This document shows, piece after piece, positions 1-9,694 of a stretch of 64,000 nt of DNA (within the stretch, counting starts at the first letter, position 1; each line of letters starts with the position of its first letter). The notes below the pieces were generated by a model. That model was given only the letters and a program-made list of their open reading frames with translations, made no database searches and was not told the DNA's origin. Source of the DNA: Streptomyces soli (lineage in GTDB: Bacteria; Actinomycetota; Actinomycetes; Streptomycetales; Streptomycetaceae); contig NZ_RJVR01000317.1 in assembly GCF_003999195.1 (NCBI RefSeq), positions 1 through 64,000 of the forward strand. Reading direction: 5' to 3'. The position numbers and the translations under genes are program-made.

Positions 1-150
1 CCCGACCCCACCGCCGGCGAGCCCAAGCCGCGCCCCGCCCGCAAGCGCGCCCCCGCCAAGCCCGACCCCGCGGCCCCCGCCGGCGAGCCCAAGGTCAAGC
101 CCGCCCGGCCCTCCCGCAAGCGCACCACCACCAAGCCCGCCACCTCCTGA
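1..150 (+). CDS. C-terminal end of a Lys/Pro/Ala-rich protein (partial)
   Basis: The window opens inside a gene read in frame 1, which stops at the TGA at 148-150. Only 49 residues are visible. They are low complexity: alternating Pro, Ala, Lys and Arg with two copies of a Pro-Ala-Gly-Glu-Pro-Lys-like unit, giving a strongly basic, disordered tail. Such tails occur on nucleoid-binding, histone H1-like or plasmid-transfer proteins of actinomycetes, but nothing here proves a function. The next gene begins 65 bp downstream on the same strand, and both following genes look like mobile-element genes, so this may be the end of an accessory-element operon. Confidence 0.6.
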   Translation, partial: PDPTAGEPKPRPARKRAPAKPDPAAPAGEPKVKPARPSRKRTTTKPATS

Positions 151-215
151 CCCACCACCACCCGGGCCGCCCACCCCACCAGGTGGGCGGCCCGGCCCAC
201 ACCGAGAGGACACCC

Positions 216-557
216 ATGGCCACCGAACCCGACACCGATCCCAAGCCCGAACCCAAGCTCACTCCATGCCCCGACTGCGCGGTCCGCCCCGGCCGCCTCC
301 ACCTCCACGGCTGCGACGTCGCCCGCTGCGCCGACACCGGCCTGCAGCGCCTCGGCTGCGGCCACGGCGGCATCCGCTGCAACACCGTCTGGACCGGCCT
401 GTGGCCCGGCGACGCCGAGTGCTTCGAGTACGGCTTCCTCATCAAGCCCGGCCCCGACGCCAGCCCCGACCTCGAACCCCTCCCCGACATCAACCGCCTC
501 TACATGGAGTGCGACTGGGACCCCGCCCAACAGCGCATGGTCCGCCGCACCCTCTGA
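216..557 (+). CDS. Small Cys/His-rich protein, plasmid/phage-type hypothetical
   Basis: The 113-residue product starts at ATG 216, chosen because GAGAGGA lies 5 nt upstream. An upstream in-frame GTG at 183 has no such site. After an acidic Pro-rich start, the protein has a CPDC pair near residue 16 followed by HLHGC and a further DVARC cysteine. This spacing suggests a zinc-binding knuckle. The rest is Trp/Gly-rich and ends in an NRLY...WDP stretch. I recall similar proteins as frequent hypothetical genes in Streptomyces prophages and integrative plasmids, but no function is established. It sits 40 bp before another small gene and is probably co-transcribed with it. Confidence 0.6.
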   Translation: MATEPDTDPKPEPKLTPCPDCAVRPGRLHLHGCDVARCADTGLQRLGCGHGGIRCNTVWTGLWPGDAECFEYGFLIKPGPDASPDLEPLPDINRLYMECDWDPAQQRMVRRTL

Positions 558-597
558 CCCACCCACCGACCGGCAGACACGAAACGAGGACAAGACG

Positions 598-840
598 ATG
601 GCGAAGCTGGGCGAACTGAGCATCGAGCAGCTGCTCGACGGCGCCGACAAGGACACGGCCTACCTGGTCGAGCACCTGGACAAGCTGGCGCAGGCGCGCG
701 GGACCAACCCCGACGACATCGAGGAGGTCATCACCCGCGCCTACACGACGCAGATCCGCAGCCAGTTGATCGTGGCCCAGAGCCGACTACGCGAGCAGCA
801 CCAGGCCGAGCCGATCGTCCCGCCGGCCGAGCAGCAGTGA
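598..840 (+). CDS. Small helical hypothetical protein
   Basis: This is an 80-residue acidic protein with start ATG 598, preceded by ACGAGGACA as ribosome-binding site. It is predicted from composition to be mostly alpha-helical, with regularly spaced Leu/Ile, no Cys and no hydrophobic membrane segment. The C-terminus is rich in Gln, Glu and Pro. I do not recognise a family. The 40-bp gap to the preceding Cys-rich gene and the shared orientation suggest one operon of an accessory element. The convergent FUSC exporter gene ends only 33 bp downstream, with no obvious terminator in between. Confidence 0.5.
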   Translation: MAKLGELSIEQLLDGADKDTAYLVEHLDKLAQARGTNPDDIEEVITRAYTTQIRSQLIVAQSRLREQHQAEPIVPPAEQQ

Positions 841-872
841 CAACGTGCTGTCCTCCCCGTCATGACGGCTGG

Positions 873-2132
873 TCATCGTTGGGGTAGCGGGATCCGGTCC
901 GGCTGCGGATGGATGGACTGCCGGTGCGGGCCATGCTCGGGGTCGAGCTCGCGCAGGATCCGGTGCGCCTCGTCGAGCAGGGTGCCGTAGAGCGGCCAAA
1001 GCGTCGCGGGGGTGTCGGGCCCCGGGGTGAGGGCACGGGCGGCCTCGGCGTGCCGTTCGTGCGCCCAGTCGATCGCCTCGCACAGCGCCCTGACCGGCTC
1101 CTCCAGGTCGGCTCGGCCGGTGTGCACCCGGCCGAAGGCCTCCAGGCAGTCCCCGGTGCGGGCCAGCAGGTGCCCGAGCGGCAGCAGGACCTCCCGCCGA
1201 CCGGACCGGCCGTCCGCCCCGGACCCCTCGCCCTCCTCCGCTTCCTCCGATGGCGGGCCGGGCAGGACCCGGTCGCCGGCCGCCAGGTCGTACAGCCCGC
1301 GGGCCATCGCCTGCACCTGGTCGCAGACATGGCTGAGGCAGAGCACCGCCTCCACCAACGGGGTCGCGGTGATCGCTCGCTTGAGCCGGCGCGGGTTGAG
1401 CCGTACCCCCTCGGCGGCGTCGCCCACCTCGGACCTGGCTAGGTCCAGTTCGGCCGCCGCCCGGTGCGACTGCGAGAGCCAGTCCTGGGCCTGTTCCGCG
1501 GTCCACTCGCCGGCCAGCCCGGTCGCCATCGAGCGTACGGTCGTGGCCAGCGCGTCGCTGGCGGACCGGACGCTGCGACCCGCCCGCCGCAGGTGGTTCG
1601 GGGAGACCAGCAGGTTCACCGCGATGCCCACCCCCGCCCCGATCAGGGTGTCCAGGAACCGGCTCGTGCCGTACGACGCGCCGGAGCCGACCACCAGCAG
1701 CACGGTGGTGGGGACCTCGTGCGCCTGGGCGCCGAGTCGGAGCAGCCGGCCCGCGGTCAGGCAGGTCCCGACCGCGCCGCCGACGGTGAGCCAGTTCACG
1801 CCGAACTGCTGGAAGAACAGCAGGGCGACCGCCACCCCGATCAGCACGCCGGCGATCTGCCGGCCGGCGTGCCGCAGGGTGCCGTAGATGGTCAGCTGGA
1901 CGGTGAACAGCGCGGTCAGTGGGGCCAGTACCGGGTGGTGGTCGGAGCCGAGCAGCCAGGAGGCGAGTTGCCAGGAGAGCGCGCATGCCACGGTGACCTT
2001 GGCGGTCTGGGCGGTCGGCCTTCCGATGGTGCGCAGGTAACGCCAGGGGTGCCGCAGCACGGCGGTGAGACGGCGGAGCAGTTCGTTCGGGGTGAGGGTC
2101 CGTTGTTCGCGCAGGTGATCCTTGGTGGACAT
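873..2132 (-). CDS. FUSC-family (aromatic acid exporter-like) membrane protein
   Basis: The product has 419 residues. An N-terminal block of about six hydrophobic segments (roughly residues 45-180) contains the pattern seen in FUSC/ArAE family exporters: short helices with a Gly-rich turn and a conserved Pro-Asn-His-Leu after the last helix. A long, soluble, helical C-terminal half follows. Members of this family export aromatic acids or unknown small molecules across the cytoplasmic membrane. I chose ATG 2132 over an upstream in-frame ATG at 2165 because the residues before it are Arg/Gly-rich and unlike a membrane protein start. The substrate cannot be read from the sequence, and the neighbours give no hint. 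Confidence 0.7.
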   Translation of the reverse strand: MSTKDHLREQRTLTPNELLRRLTAVLRHPWRYLRTIGRPTAQTAKVTVACALSWQLASWLLGSDHHPVLAPLTALFTVQLTIYGTLRHAGRQIAGVLIGVAVALLFFQQFGVNWLTVGGAVGTCLTAGRLLRLGAQAHEVPTTVLLVVGSGASYGTSRFLDTLIGAGVGIAVNLLVSPNHLRRAGRSVRSASDALATTVRSMATGLAGEWTAEQAQDWLSQSHRAAAELDLARSEVGDAAEGVRLNPRRLKRAITATPLVEAVLCLSHVCDQVQAMARGLYDLAAGDRVLPGPPSEEAEEGEGSGADGRSGRREVLLPLGHLLARTGDCLEAFGRVHTGRADLEEPVRALCEAIDWAHERHAEAARALTPGPDTPATLWPLYGTLLDEAHRILRELDPEHGPHRQSIHPQPDRIPLPQR

Positions 2133-2764
2133 CCCTGGTCGTCTGCCCCGGCACGGTGAGGCCATTCGAACATGAGTTCAGCATATCGTCGGTCATGGTT
2201 GTTTTGGGCCGGTATCAGCCAGTGAAAGTCTCCGCGGCCATTGGCGTAGCAAATATTCCGCTTCTGGGGTCGTCGCCCAGCCCGGGCTTCACCTCCCACG
2301 ACGCAGTCGCCCGGATGGTGGGCGTCAGCTCCGCGCGCCGCGGGCGCCCTGGGAGGCCTCCGCGAGAAACTCGCCCGCCGACCGGCGTACCCGTCGTCGC
2401 CGACTTTGCGGGTGCCGATTAATCATCCGTCCTGCTCGTGTGCCACGGACGCTTGAGGTATCCAGCACTAGGAATCGATGACCGGGGTATGCGTGGGGGC
2501 TATGCTTCGATGGACGTCCCGGACCCCGGCGTGGCAAGCGCGGTTGTAGTGCAGGTGCCTGTGGGGAGCGGACGATTCGTCCGACCGCCTCGGGCACTAC
2601 CTTCGAGGCGAAGCCGGTTTTCGTTCACAGCCCTGCGCGGGTTGCCGGACCGGTGTGCTTCGCCTGACCTGTCCAGGCGTCCGACCGCAGGGGATGCGTG
2701 CCAGGCGGGACCGGGAAGCCGGCCCGCTGGCGCTGCACCAGGTGGTCACAAGAACTGAGGCGCT

Positions 2765-3178
2765 ATGCCTGTTCTGCTCAGCTTGAACCTCTACCGGCAC
2801 GACCGAGGAAACCACACGACGATCACCCTGGCGGGTGAGCTCGACATGGACACGGCGCCACCGGTGTGCGTGATGATCGAGGACTGTCTGCGAGGCGGAA
2901 TCCGCACCATCGACATCGACCTGACCCTTTTGACCTTCTGCGATGTCAGCGGCCTCAATACCTTCCTGGCCGCTGCCGAGCGCACGGCCACCGCCGGGGG
3001 ATTGCTGTGTCTGCACCATCCGTGTCCGATGCTGACCCGTCTCCTGGACCTCACCGGCACCGGCTTCCTCGTGCACGGCCAGCCCCGGGAAGCTGAGCTT
3101 CCTCCCCTCACGCACGGCCCCGGCCGTCGTGTCCCAAGCGCTGGCCTCGTGAGCACGGCCCGCGGTGGTCGCGGGTGA
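2765..3178 (+). CDS. STAS-domain anti-anti-sigma factor
   Basis: The protein has 137 residues and starts at ATG 2765 behind GAGG. It has the fold pattern of anti-sigma factor antagonists: a GELDMDTAP-type start of the first strand-helix unit, and a FCDVSGLNTF segment (about residues 59-68) whose Ser is the usual phosphorylation site of SpoIIAA/RsbV-like proteins. The tail after residue 110 is basic and low complexity. It overlaps the next gene by 4 nt (GTGA), so the two are translationally coupled. No RsbW-type kinase is visible nearby. The SpoIIE-like phosphatase at 8151 is a possible but unproven partner. Confidence 0.8.
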   Translation: MPVLLSLNLYRHDRGNHTTITLAGELDMDTAPPVCVMIEDCLRGGIRTIDIDLTLLTFCDVSGLNTFLAAAERTATAGGLLCLHHPCPMLTRLLDLTGTGFLVHGQPREAELPPLTHGPGRRVPSAGLVSTARGGRG

Positions 3179-3906
3179 TCAGTGACCGCATGGTCGGGGT
3201 CCTGCGTCTGCTGCAGCTCGACGACTGGTCCGACGGGGTCGCGGACGTCACCGCGGCGGGCGCCGAAGCGTTGGGCGTGGACGGCCTCGCCGTCTCCCTG
3301 GTCACCGAGGGCGACCTGACCGAGCTCCTGTGGTGCTCCGACGCCACCACGCGCCACTTCGAGGACCTGCAGCTCACCCTCGGAGAGGGGCCGGGCCTCG
3401 ACGCGGCACGCACCGGCACCATGGTGTCGGTGCCGGACCTGGCCACCGTCCGCATGGCCCGCTGGCCCGCCCTGGCGATGGAGGCCCCCGATCTGTCGGC
3501 CCGCGCGGTGTTCTGCTTCCCGATGGGCATCGGCGCCATCAGGGTCGGCGTCCTGACTGCGGTGCGCCGCACCCCGGGTGCGCTGACCGCCCAGCAGGCC
3601 GACGACGCTGTGCTGCTGGCCGACTCGCTCACCGCCCGCTGCCTGGGCAGCGGTGAACCACGCCTGGACGGGCCTTCCCCCGCCGACTCCCCGCACACCC
3701 TGCAGCACGCGGTGATCCACCAGGCGACGGGCATGGTGAGCGTCCAGCTCGCCCTGCCCCTGCCCCAAGCTCTGCTGCGGCTGCGGGCCCACGCCTACAG
3801 CAGCGGGCATTCCATCACCGACATCTCGCAGGACGTGGTGGACCGCCGGCTGCGGCTGGACCCCAACGGCAACGGCACCCCTCCGCCCACCGTAGACAAG
3901 GACTGA
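3175..3906 (+). CDS. GAF-ANTAR domain protein
   Basis: The protein has 243 residues and starts at the GTG that overlaps the STAS stop codon. Residues about 15-150 form a GAF-type sensory domain. Residues about 180-235 form an ANTAR domain, an RNA-binding helical bundle, with the typical AVIHQATGMVSVQL helix start. ANTAR proteins usually bind paired hairpins in nascent RNA and prevent termination. No receiver domain is present, so the input is presumably a ligand or protein sensed by GAF. It is followed after only 5 bp by a second GAF-ANTAR gene, so the two may act as a pair with the STAS protein. Confidence 0.8.
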   Translation: MISDRMVGVLRLLQLDDWSDGVADVTAAGAEALGVDGLAVSLVTEGDLTELLWCSDATTRHFEDLQLTLGEGPGLDAARTGTMVSVPDLATVRMARWPALAMEAPDLSARAVFCFPMGIGAIRVGVLTAVRRTPGALTAQQADDAVLLADSLTARCLGSGEPRLDGPSPADSPHTLQHAVIHQATGMVSVQLALPLPQALLRLRAHAYSSGHSITDISQDVVDRRLRLDPNGNGTPPPTVDKD

Positions 3907-3911
3907 TCGCC

Positions 3912-4661
3912 ATGACCCGCGAGCAACGCATGACCGAGGTCTTCGTGGAAGTCGCCGACTCCCTGATCGACGACTTCGACCTCATCGACTTCCTTCAGCA
4001 GCTCTCGGTGCGCTGCATGGAACTCCTGGACGTGGCGGCGGTCGGCGTGCTGCTGGCCGACCAGCACGACATCCTGCAGACCATGGCAGCCTCCGACGAG
4101 CACACCCGGCTGCTGGAGCTCTTCGCCCTGCAGCACGACCAGGGCCCGTGCGTGGACTGCTACAAGAGCGGAGCCGCCCGCACCAACATCAACCTCACCG
4201 ACCCGAAGGTCACCGCCGCCTGGCCCGCGTTCGCCGCCCGCGCCGCCGAGACCGGATTCGTGGCCACCAACACGCTGCCGCTGCGGCTGCGCGGCCGGGT
4301 CATCGGCGTCCTGGCCCTGTTCCAAAGCGACCCCGACCCACTGCGCGACCAGGACATCACCTTGGCCCAGGCCCTGGCGGACGTGGCCACCATCGCCATC
4401 CTCCAGCAGCGCACGCTGGCCCACAGCGAGCTGGAACGCGGCCAACTCCAATACGCGCTGACCAGCCGCATCGTCCTGGAACAGGCCAAGGGCATCCTCG
4501 CGGAACGCTGGCACGTCTCAGTCGACGAGGCGTTCGCCGCCTTCCGCTCCTACGCCCGCGCCCACCACCACCAGCTCGGCCAGCTGGCCCGCGAAATCGC
4601 CAACGGCACGTTCGACACCACCCAGATCCCGCACCAGGCCACCGCGCCACCGCGGCCCTGA
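3912..4661 (+). CDS. GAF-ANTAR domain protein, second copy
   Basis: The protein has 249 residues with start ATG 3912. The N-terminal two thirds are a GAF domain with recognisable DQGPCVDCY and GVLALF segments. Residues about 180-232 are an ANTAR domain with the ALTSRIVLEQAKGILAERW signature, which is closer to consensus than in the upstream copy. Two Cys in the GAF pocket (GPCVDC) could serve redox or metal sensing, but this is inference. It is the third gene of a STAS, GAF-ANTAR, GAF-ANTAR operon with gaps of -4 and 5 bp. The target RNAs are unknown; no obvious paired hairpins occur in the immediate leader. Confidence 0.85.
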   Translation: MTREQRMTEVFVEVADSLIDDFDLIDFLQQLSVRCMELLDVAAVGVLLADQHDILQTMAASDEHTRLLELFALQHDQGPCVDCYKSGAARTNINLTDPKVTAAWPAFAARAAETGFVATNTLPLRLRGRVIGVLALFQSDPDPLRDQDITLAQALADVATIAILQQRTLAHSELERGQLQYALTSRIVLEQAKGILAERWHVSVDEAFAAFRSYARAHHHQLGQLAREIANGTFDTTQIPHQATAPPRP

Positions 4662-4667
4662 CCCGCT

Positions 4668-5712
<1,045 letters not shown>

Positions 5713-5756
5713 GCGTCGTCTGATCCACGCCGCCATCGGTGTCCTTCTGATGGTGA

Positions 5757-5814
5757 GGCGCGCGGGATGAGCCAGCAGGAGCGCATTCCACCTGCTGGTT
5801 TGCTCCCGCGCGCC
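5757..5814. repeat. Long two-part stem-loop between transposon genes
   Basis: The outer arms of 11 bp (5757-5767 and 5804-5814) are perfect complements. An inner pair of 8-bp arms (5772-5779 and 5791-5798) stacks inside them. The structure lies between the DUF5372-like and helix-turn-helix genes. It could be a terminator, a recombinase binding site or a transposon-internal regulatory element; there is no T-run. Confidence 0.6.
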
Positions 5815-5887
5815 CCGTAAGCAGTCTTGGCGGCAGCCGGTGTCGGCGCGAACCTGGTGACAGGGATTCCGGCAGGGAGGCGACCTG

Positions 5888-6376
5888 ATGGCGACGGCGG
5901 CAGCAGACCCGAAGGTGGCGGCGTTGGTGGCGACCAGGTCGCTGAACCCGCACCCGGAGAAGGTGACCGATGCCGTGTTCCTGGCCTCGCGGTTCTGCGA
6001 CCCCAGAGACGTCGTGCAGGTCAAGTACGAGATGGTGCGCCGGGTCCGCATCGACGGGGTGCCGGTCACCGAAGCCGCGAGAGCGTTCGGTTACTGCCGG
6101 CAGGCATTCTATGAGGTCGCCGCCGCCCTGGACACCGGCGGGCCGAGCGCCCTGGCTGCTGGCAAGCCCGGGCCGAAGGGCCCGCGCAAGCTCACCGGCC
6201 CGGTGATGGACCGCGTCGAGGACTGGCTGGCCGCCGAGCCGTCCCTGAAATCCCGCGACCTGGCGGCCAGGGTTCAAGAGGAGTTCGGGTTCCCGGTCCA
6301 TCCGCGTTCCCTCGAGCGGGCCCTGGCCCGGCGGCGTGAGCCGAGCGATCCCGAGGAGCCCATAACCCGTTCCTGA
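5888..6376 (+). CDS. Helix-turn-helix protein of a mobile unit
   Basis: The protein has 162 residues and starts at ATG 5888 behind GGGAGG. Residues about 40-90 contain a YEMVRRV...VTEAARAFGY-RQAFYE stretch, a classic Tc/IS630-like helix-turn-helix. A second winged region (about 105-145) ends in VHPRSLERALARR. Proteins of this type accompany a small partner and a recombinase or DUF5372 gene in actinobacterial mobile units. There is no catalytic domain, so it is a DNA-binding accessory or regulator. The partner gene follows but has lost its start. The gene itself appears complete. No active recombinase is present in the unit, so the element seems immobile. Confidence 0.65.
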   Translation: MATAAADPKVAALVATRSLNPHPEKVTDAVFLASRFCDPRDVVQVKYEMVRRVRIDGVPVTEAARAFGYCRQAFYEVAAALDTGGPSALAAGKPGPKGPRKLTGPVMDRVEDWLAAEPSLKSRDLAARVQEEFGFPVHPRSLERALARRREPSDPEEPITRS

Positions 6377-6731
6377 AGCGGCAGTTGCCGCAGGCGTCGA
6401 GCAGTACGAGCGGCTCCGTGACGCGGCCGGTGGCCCGCAGCACGGGCTCGCCGTGCTGGTAGCCAAGGGCATGGCCGCGTTCCTGCGCGTCGCCGCCGCC
6501 CTGGTCCCAGCCGCTCCGCGGCGACTTCCGCCGCCGTCCGCGCCGTCGGACCTGCCGGGGCCGGTGGAGCCGGAGATCATCCGCGTCTGGTCCCGGATGG
6601 TTCTCGCGCATGCCCTTGGCCCGACACGTCCCCCGTCCAGTGCGACGGTACACACCGCGATCATGATGAAGTGGGGCAGTGAGCGGCACGAGATTGCGTC
6701 CGAAGCGCACCATCGCGGTACCGGCGTGTAG
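6366..6731 (+). pseudogene. Start-less companion gene of the mobile unit
   Basis: In the frame following a TAA at 6363 there is an open stretch reading E-A-A-V-A-A-G-V-E-Q-Y-E-R-L-R and later LAVLVAKGMAAFLRVAA, then EIIRVWSRMVLAHAL. This order (YExLR, a Gly-Leu-Ala-Val-Leu helix, a Pro-rich linker, a final helix) matches the small protein usually encoded after the helix-turn-helix gene in such units. No ATG or GTG precedes the conserved part; the first ATG lies inside it at 6480. It also overlaps the upstream gene by 11 nt, suggesting a frameshift or deletion. I read it as decayed. Confidence 0.45.
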
Positions 6732-6849
6732 GCCGAATTTCTTCCGATCATGGAAATGACAGCGGCTAGCGCGAGCAACTGGCCACCAACCATTGGAATC
6801 GCGGGCCCCGCCCGGCATGTATGGCGGCAGAACGGCTAGACGTCCTGGT

Positions 6850-7230
6850 ATGGCGGACCCCCTCGTATCCCGGAAAGTCTCCGATCTGGTTGGCGTGCGA
6901 CCGCAGGTCGACGTCGAGCGGGCGCACGATGCGCTGGAGGCGGTGGCGGCGGCGCCCCAGACGCAGACGCAGTTCTCCCGAGGTGCTTTGACCGGCTACG
7001 TGTGGGCGTTGGGCCGCGGCACGTCCGCTCCGGTCACCGGCTCTCACCGTCACGGCACTCCGAACCTGGGGCAACTCACGGGGGAGATCGACGCCAGCGT
7101 GATGCAGTTGGCGGACCAGACCCTGCGCACGGTCCCGCGTGACTATGTCCAGGGGGTCCACGATGCCTTGGCCTGGGTCTGCGGATACAGCGATGACCAG
7201 CCCTCCGGAGGCTTCACTTCGCCCGCCTGA
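6850..7230 (+). CDS. Hypothetical protein
   Basis: This is a 126-residue protein starting at ATG 6850. It has no membrane segment and no signal peptide. The middle is rich in Gln, Thr and Ala. The C-terminus has the segment YVQGVHDALAWVCGYSDDQP, which resembles the end of several uncharacterised Streptomyces proteins. I cannot name a family. There is no clear ribosome-binding site, but a TAGACG sequence 8 nt upstream could be the -10 box of a leaderless transcript. It lies between transposon remnants and a Pro-rich membrane protein, so accessory-element origin is likely. Confidence 0.4.
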   Translation: MADPLVSRKVSDLVGVRPQVDVERAHDALEAVAAAPQTQTQFSRGALTGYVWALGRGTSAPVTGSHRHGTPNLGQLTGEIDASVMQLADQTLRTVPRDYVQGVHDALAWVCGYSDDQPSGGFTSPA

Positions 7231-7464
7231 CAAAGGTGCGACGCTCACCGCGTTGAGCCGTAAGACTCCGTAGTGCCTGAGTCGGCGTCGTTTGTGCTGC
7301 TGACCATCGTTCCGGCGCTTGTGGAGGTCCTCACCGCGCGGCTGGAACAGGCTTGCACGGTCTAGCCGCGCGCCAAGGACGTCCGGCGCGCGGCGCGCCT
7401 GCATGGCGGCGGCCAGGGCGTCGACGAGGCGGGGCTGCTGGGTGCGCATGCGTCCATGACGCAG

Positions 7465-7773
7465 CTACGGCCGCCACGGTCCCGGAGGCTGTTGCGGCGG
7501 GTATCCGTATCCGGGCGGCTGCTGCTGCCCATACGGCGGCTGCGGCGGCCCGTACTGGCCCTGCGGCGGGTAGGCCGTGGGCGGGTACTGCTGCGGCGGG
7601 TAGGGCTGCTGCTGCGGGTAGCTCTGGATCACGGTCTTGCGGCCCATGGCGGCGGCGATCGGCCAGCCCGTGATGGCCCAGATCCCGCACGTGAGGATCG
7701 TCAGGACGATGTGTAGGCCGTGGTTGGCGCCGCGCTTGACGACCTGTCTCTGCGGCTGTGGTGGTTGGTACAT
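7465..7773 (-). CDS. Small membrane protein with Pro/Gln/Tyr-rich tail
   Basis: The protein has 102 residues, with start ATG 7773 preceded closely by a GGGGG stretch. Residues about 15-40 form a hydrophobic segment with the pattern GLHIVLTILTCGIWAITGW, which fits one or two short membrane passes. It is followed by a long disordered tail of PQQ, QYP and GYP repeats. Proteins of this shape are common in Streptomyces prophages and integrative elements and carry the same membrane motif; their role is unknown. The gene is transcribed away from the phosphatase at 8151. An upstream in-frame start at 7827 would add 18 basic residues and seems less likely. Confidence 0.55.
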   Translation of the reverse strand: MYQPPQPQRQVVKRGANHGLHIVLTILTCGIWAITGWPIAAAMGRKTVIQSYPQQQPYPPQQYPPTAYPPQGQYGPPQPPYGQQQPPGYGYPPQQPPGPWRP

Positions 7774-7865
7774 GGCCCCCGGGCGGTTCGCGGTGATCAG
7801 TCGCCCCAGGCTGCCCGAGCGGCGCACGCGTGGGAAGGGGCGTGACGGCGTCGTGACGCGGCGAA

Positions 7866-7895
7866 GCCCCGCCGCTGGGGGGGATGCGGCGGGGC
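7866..7895. terminator. Perfect 10-bp hairpin, candidate terminator
   Basis: Arms at 7866-7875 and 7886-7895 are perfect complements with a 10-nt G-rich loop. It lies in the 377-bp space between two divergently transcribed genes. It may end a transcript coming from the left, or it could be a regulatory structure. The rest of this gap (about 8040-8140) is unusually AT-rich for this genome and probably holds the promoter of the phosphatase gene. Confidence 0.5.
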
Positions 7896-8150
7896 CTCAG
7901 GTCGAGTGTGCCTCAGCGGGTGCTGCCGCGCGCGCCCGAGGCGTGTGCCACGGGCACAGCACATCGTCCGAGAGAGCGGCGATAACCGTCATCACGCAGT
8001 GCAACCCCCATGATCCATAGCTAGTCGCACGTGAAGCCCGTCACTTGAGAGTTGGGTCATATCAACCTCATTCAAGCATTAGGCATAATCTAGTCAGTTA
8101 TGTCTGCAAACTGGCGTCTACGAGCCGTCTCCACCTAAAGGACAAAAACA

Positions 8151-9515
8151 TTGGGGCAAGTCAGGGAGCCCAGCGCAAGCCGCAGCACAACCGTTCGGTC
8201 GCCCGGGTGGGTGATCGCCGCCCCCAAGGGGCTCTGCCGGCGGATGCAGGAGGAGGGCCGGCCGTTCGAGCTGGCTCTCCTCACTCCGCTGCTGGTGATC
8301 GGGCTGATCGCGGTGGCGGCCCTGCTCACCCCCAACCTGCAGTTCTACCGGCTGCTCGGGGCCGCGCCGGCGCTGGCCGCCGCCATGTTCTCCATGGCCG
8401 GCACGCTGGGCATCGGACTGCTTGCCCTGACGGTCAGCGTCGCCCTCTCCGCCGCCAACCACGACCTGGGCCGGACACCGGCCAATTTCACCCTGCTCGC
8501 GATCACGGCCATCACCCTGGCCGCCACCTACGCAAGCCGGGTACGCCAGCACCGGGAGCACACCCTCGCCCAGGTCCGCGCCGTGGCGGAGACCGCGCAG
8601 CAGGTGCTGCTGCGCCCGCCCCCGCAGCACCTCGCGCACATCGACGTCGAGGTGCTCTACCAGGCCGCCGCCGCGCAGGCCCGCATCGGCGGCGACTTCT
8701 ACGACGCGATGCAGACCCCGCACGGGGTACGGCTGATCATCGGCGACGTGCGCGGCAAGGGACTTCCCGCCGTCGAAGCCGCCTCGGTCATCCTCAGCAC
8801 GTTCCGGGTACACGTGCATGCCGCGCCCGACCTGCCGTCCCTGGCACGCCAGCTGGAGACCGTCATGAGCCAGTACTGCCTGAACGTCCCCGACGGCGCG
8901 GTGGAGCGTTTCGTCACCGTCGTGCTGGTCGAGATCCCCGCCGGGGAACCCATCGCCCGCGTGCTCAACTGCGGGCACCCCGCGCCATTGCTGCTGCACC
9001 GCGGCGAAGTGCGCGAGGTGGAACCCAGCGCGCCGTCACCACCGATCAACATGGCCGACCTCCTCGGCGACCACTACCAGGTGGACACCATTCCCTTCGC
9101 CACCGGCGACCGCCTGCTGCTGTTCACCGACGGCGTCAGCGAGACCCGCGACCGCACCGGGACCTTCTACCCCCTCACCCAGCGCATCCGCCCATGGGCC
9201 TCAGCCCCGCCCCGCCAGCTCCTCGACCACCTCCACCACGACCTGCGCTCCTACGTCCACGGCACCCGCGACGACGACCTCGCCGCCCTGGCCGCCCACC
9301 GCGTCACCCCCTGCGACCGGAAACCGGCGGAAGTCGATCGCGCCGTCCCCCGACAGGTGGAGGGGTGGGTGGTGACCACCCAGAACCGGACGACGGGGCA
9401 GAACCCTGGTCGGGACCGACAGAGGGGCGGCCGCGGCGAGGGCATCGAGCGATGCGATTTTTCAGAAATCGCCGCTGCCAGGTGTGACACTTCGGGGCCC
9501 GGCGGCGCTGAATAG
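8151..9515 (+). CDS. Membrane PP2C/SpoIIE-family protein phosphatase
   Basis: The product has 454 residues. Three or four hydrophobic segments (about residues 40-125) anchor it in the membrane. A SpoIIE/RsbU-type PP2C domain follows from about residue 165 to 385, with ARIGGDFYDA, GDVRGKG, NCGHPAPLL and FTDGVSE segments carrying the metal-binding Asp residues. Such enzymes dephosphorylate STAS anti-anti-sigma factors. The STAS gene at 2765 is a possible substrate in the same region. The TTG start at 8151 is supported by AAAGGAC about 8 nt upstream. The last 65 residues after the domain are Arg/Gly-rich and unlike the family, perhaps read-through after a lost stop. A perfect hairpin lies downstream. 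Confidence 0.8.
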   Translation: MGQVREPSASRSTTVRSPGWVIAAPKGLCRRMQEEGRPFELALLTPLLVIGLIAVAALLTPNLQFYRLLGAAPALAAAMFSMAGTLGIGLLALTVSVALSAANHDLGRTPANFTLLAITAITLAATYASRVRQHREHTLAQVRAVAETAQQVLLRPPPQHLAHIDVEVLYQAAAAQARIGGDFYDAMQTPHGVRLIIGDVRGKGLPAVEAASVILSTFRVHVHAAPDLPSLARQLETVMSQYCLNVPDGAVERFVTVVLVEIPAGEPIARVLNCGHPAPLLLHRGEVREVEPSAPSPPINMADLLGDHYQVDTIPFATGDRLLLFTDGVSETRDRTGTFYPLTQRIRPWASAPPRQLLDHLHHDLRSYVHGTRDDDLAALAAHRVTPCDRKPAEVDRAVPRQVEGWVVTTQNRTTGQNPGRDRQRGGRGEGIERCDFSEIAAARCDTSGPGGAE

Positions 9516-9651
9516 ATGGACGCGCTGCTCAGGCAGTGACCGTCCTTCGCCCCGGCCCCCCGACCGTGGGCGAGTTTCTGTCCCGGTCTGGCGTTCCCGT
9601 GGGGGGAAATGCCGGTCGGGGCGGGGCCGCATCCTGGTGCGGCACATGGCA

Positions 9652-9694
9652 GCCCCGGTCGTCCGCCTCCCCCCCCGTGGCGGACGACCGGGGC
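9652..9694. terminator. Strong 16-bp stem terminator after the phosphatase gene
   Basis: Arms at 9652-9667 and 9679-9694 are perfect 16-bp complements around an 11-nt C-rich loop. It lies 137 bp downstream of the PP2C stop codon in a gap (9516-9838) where I see no gene. There is no long T-run, as is usual for Streptomyces intrinsic terminators. Confidence 0.7.

Noticed and set aside
2440-2520. SigB-type promoter (GGGTAT) before the STAS gene
   Set aside because: A GGGTAT occurs near 2486, but no matching -35 at the right spacing is visible.
2438-2758. 106-codon plus-strand frame before the STAS gene
   Set aside because: No ribosome-binding site, Arg/Pro/Gly-rich random composition and no family resemblance. 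The 632-bp gap 2133-2764 shows no feature I can support.
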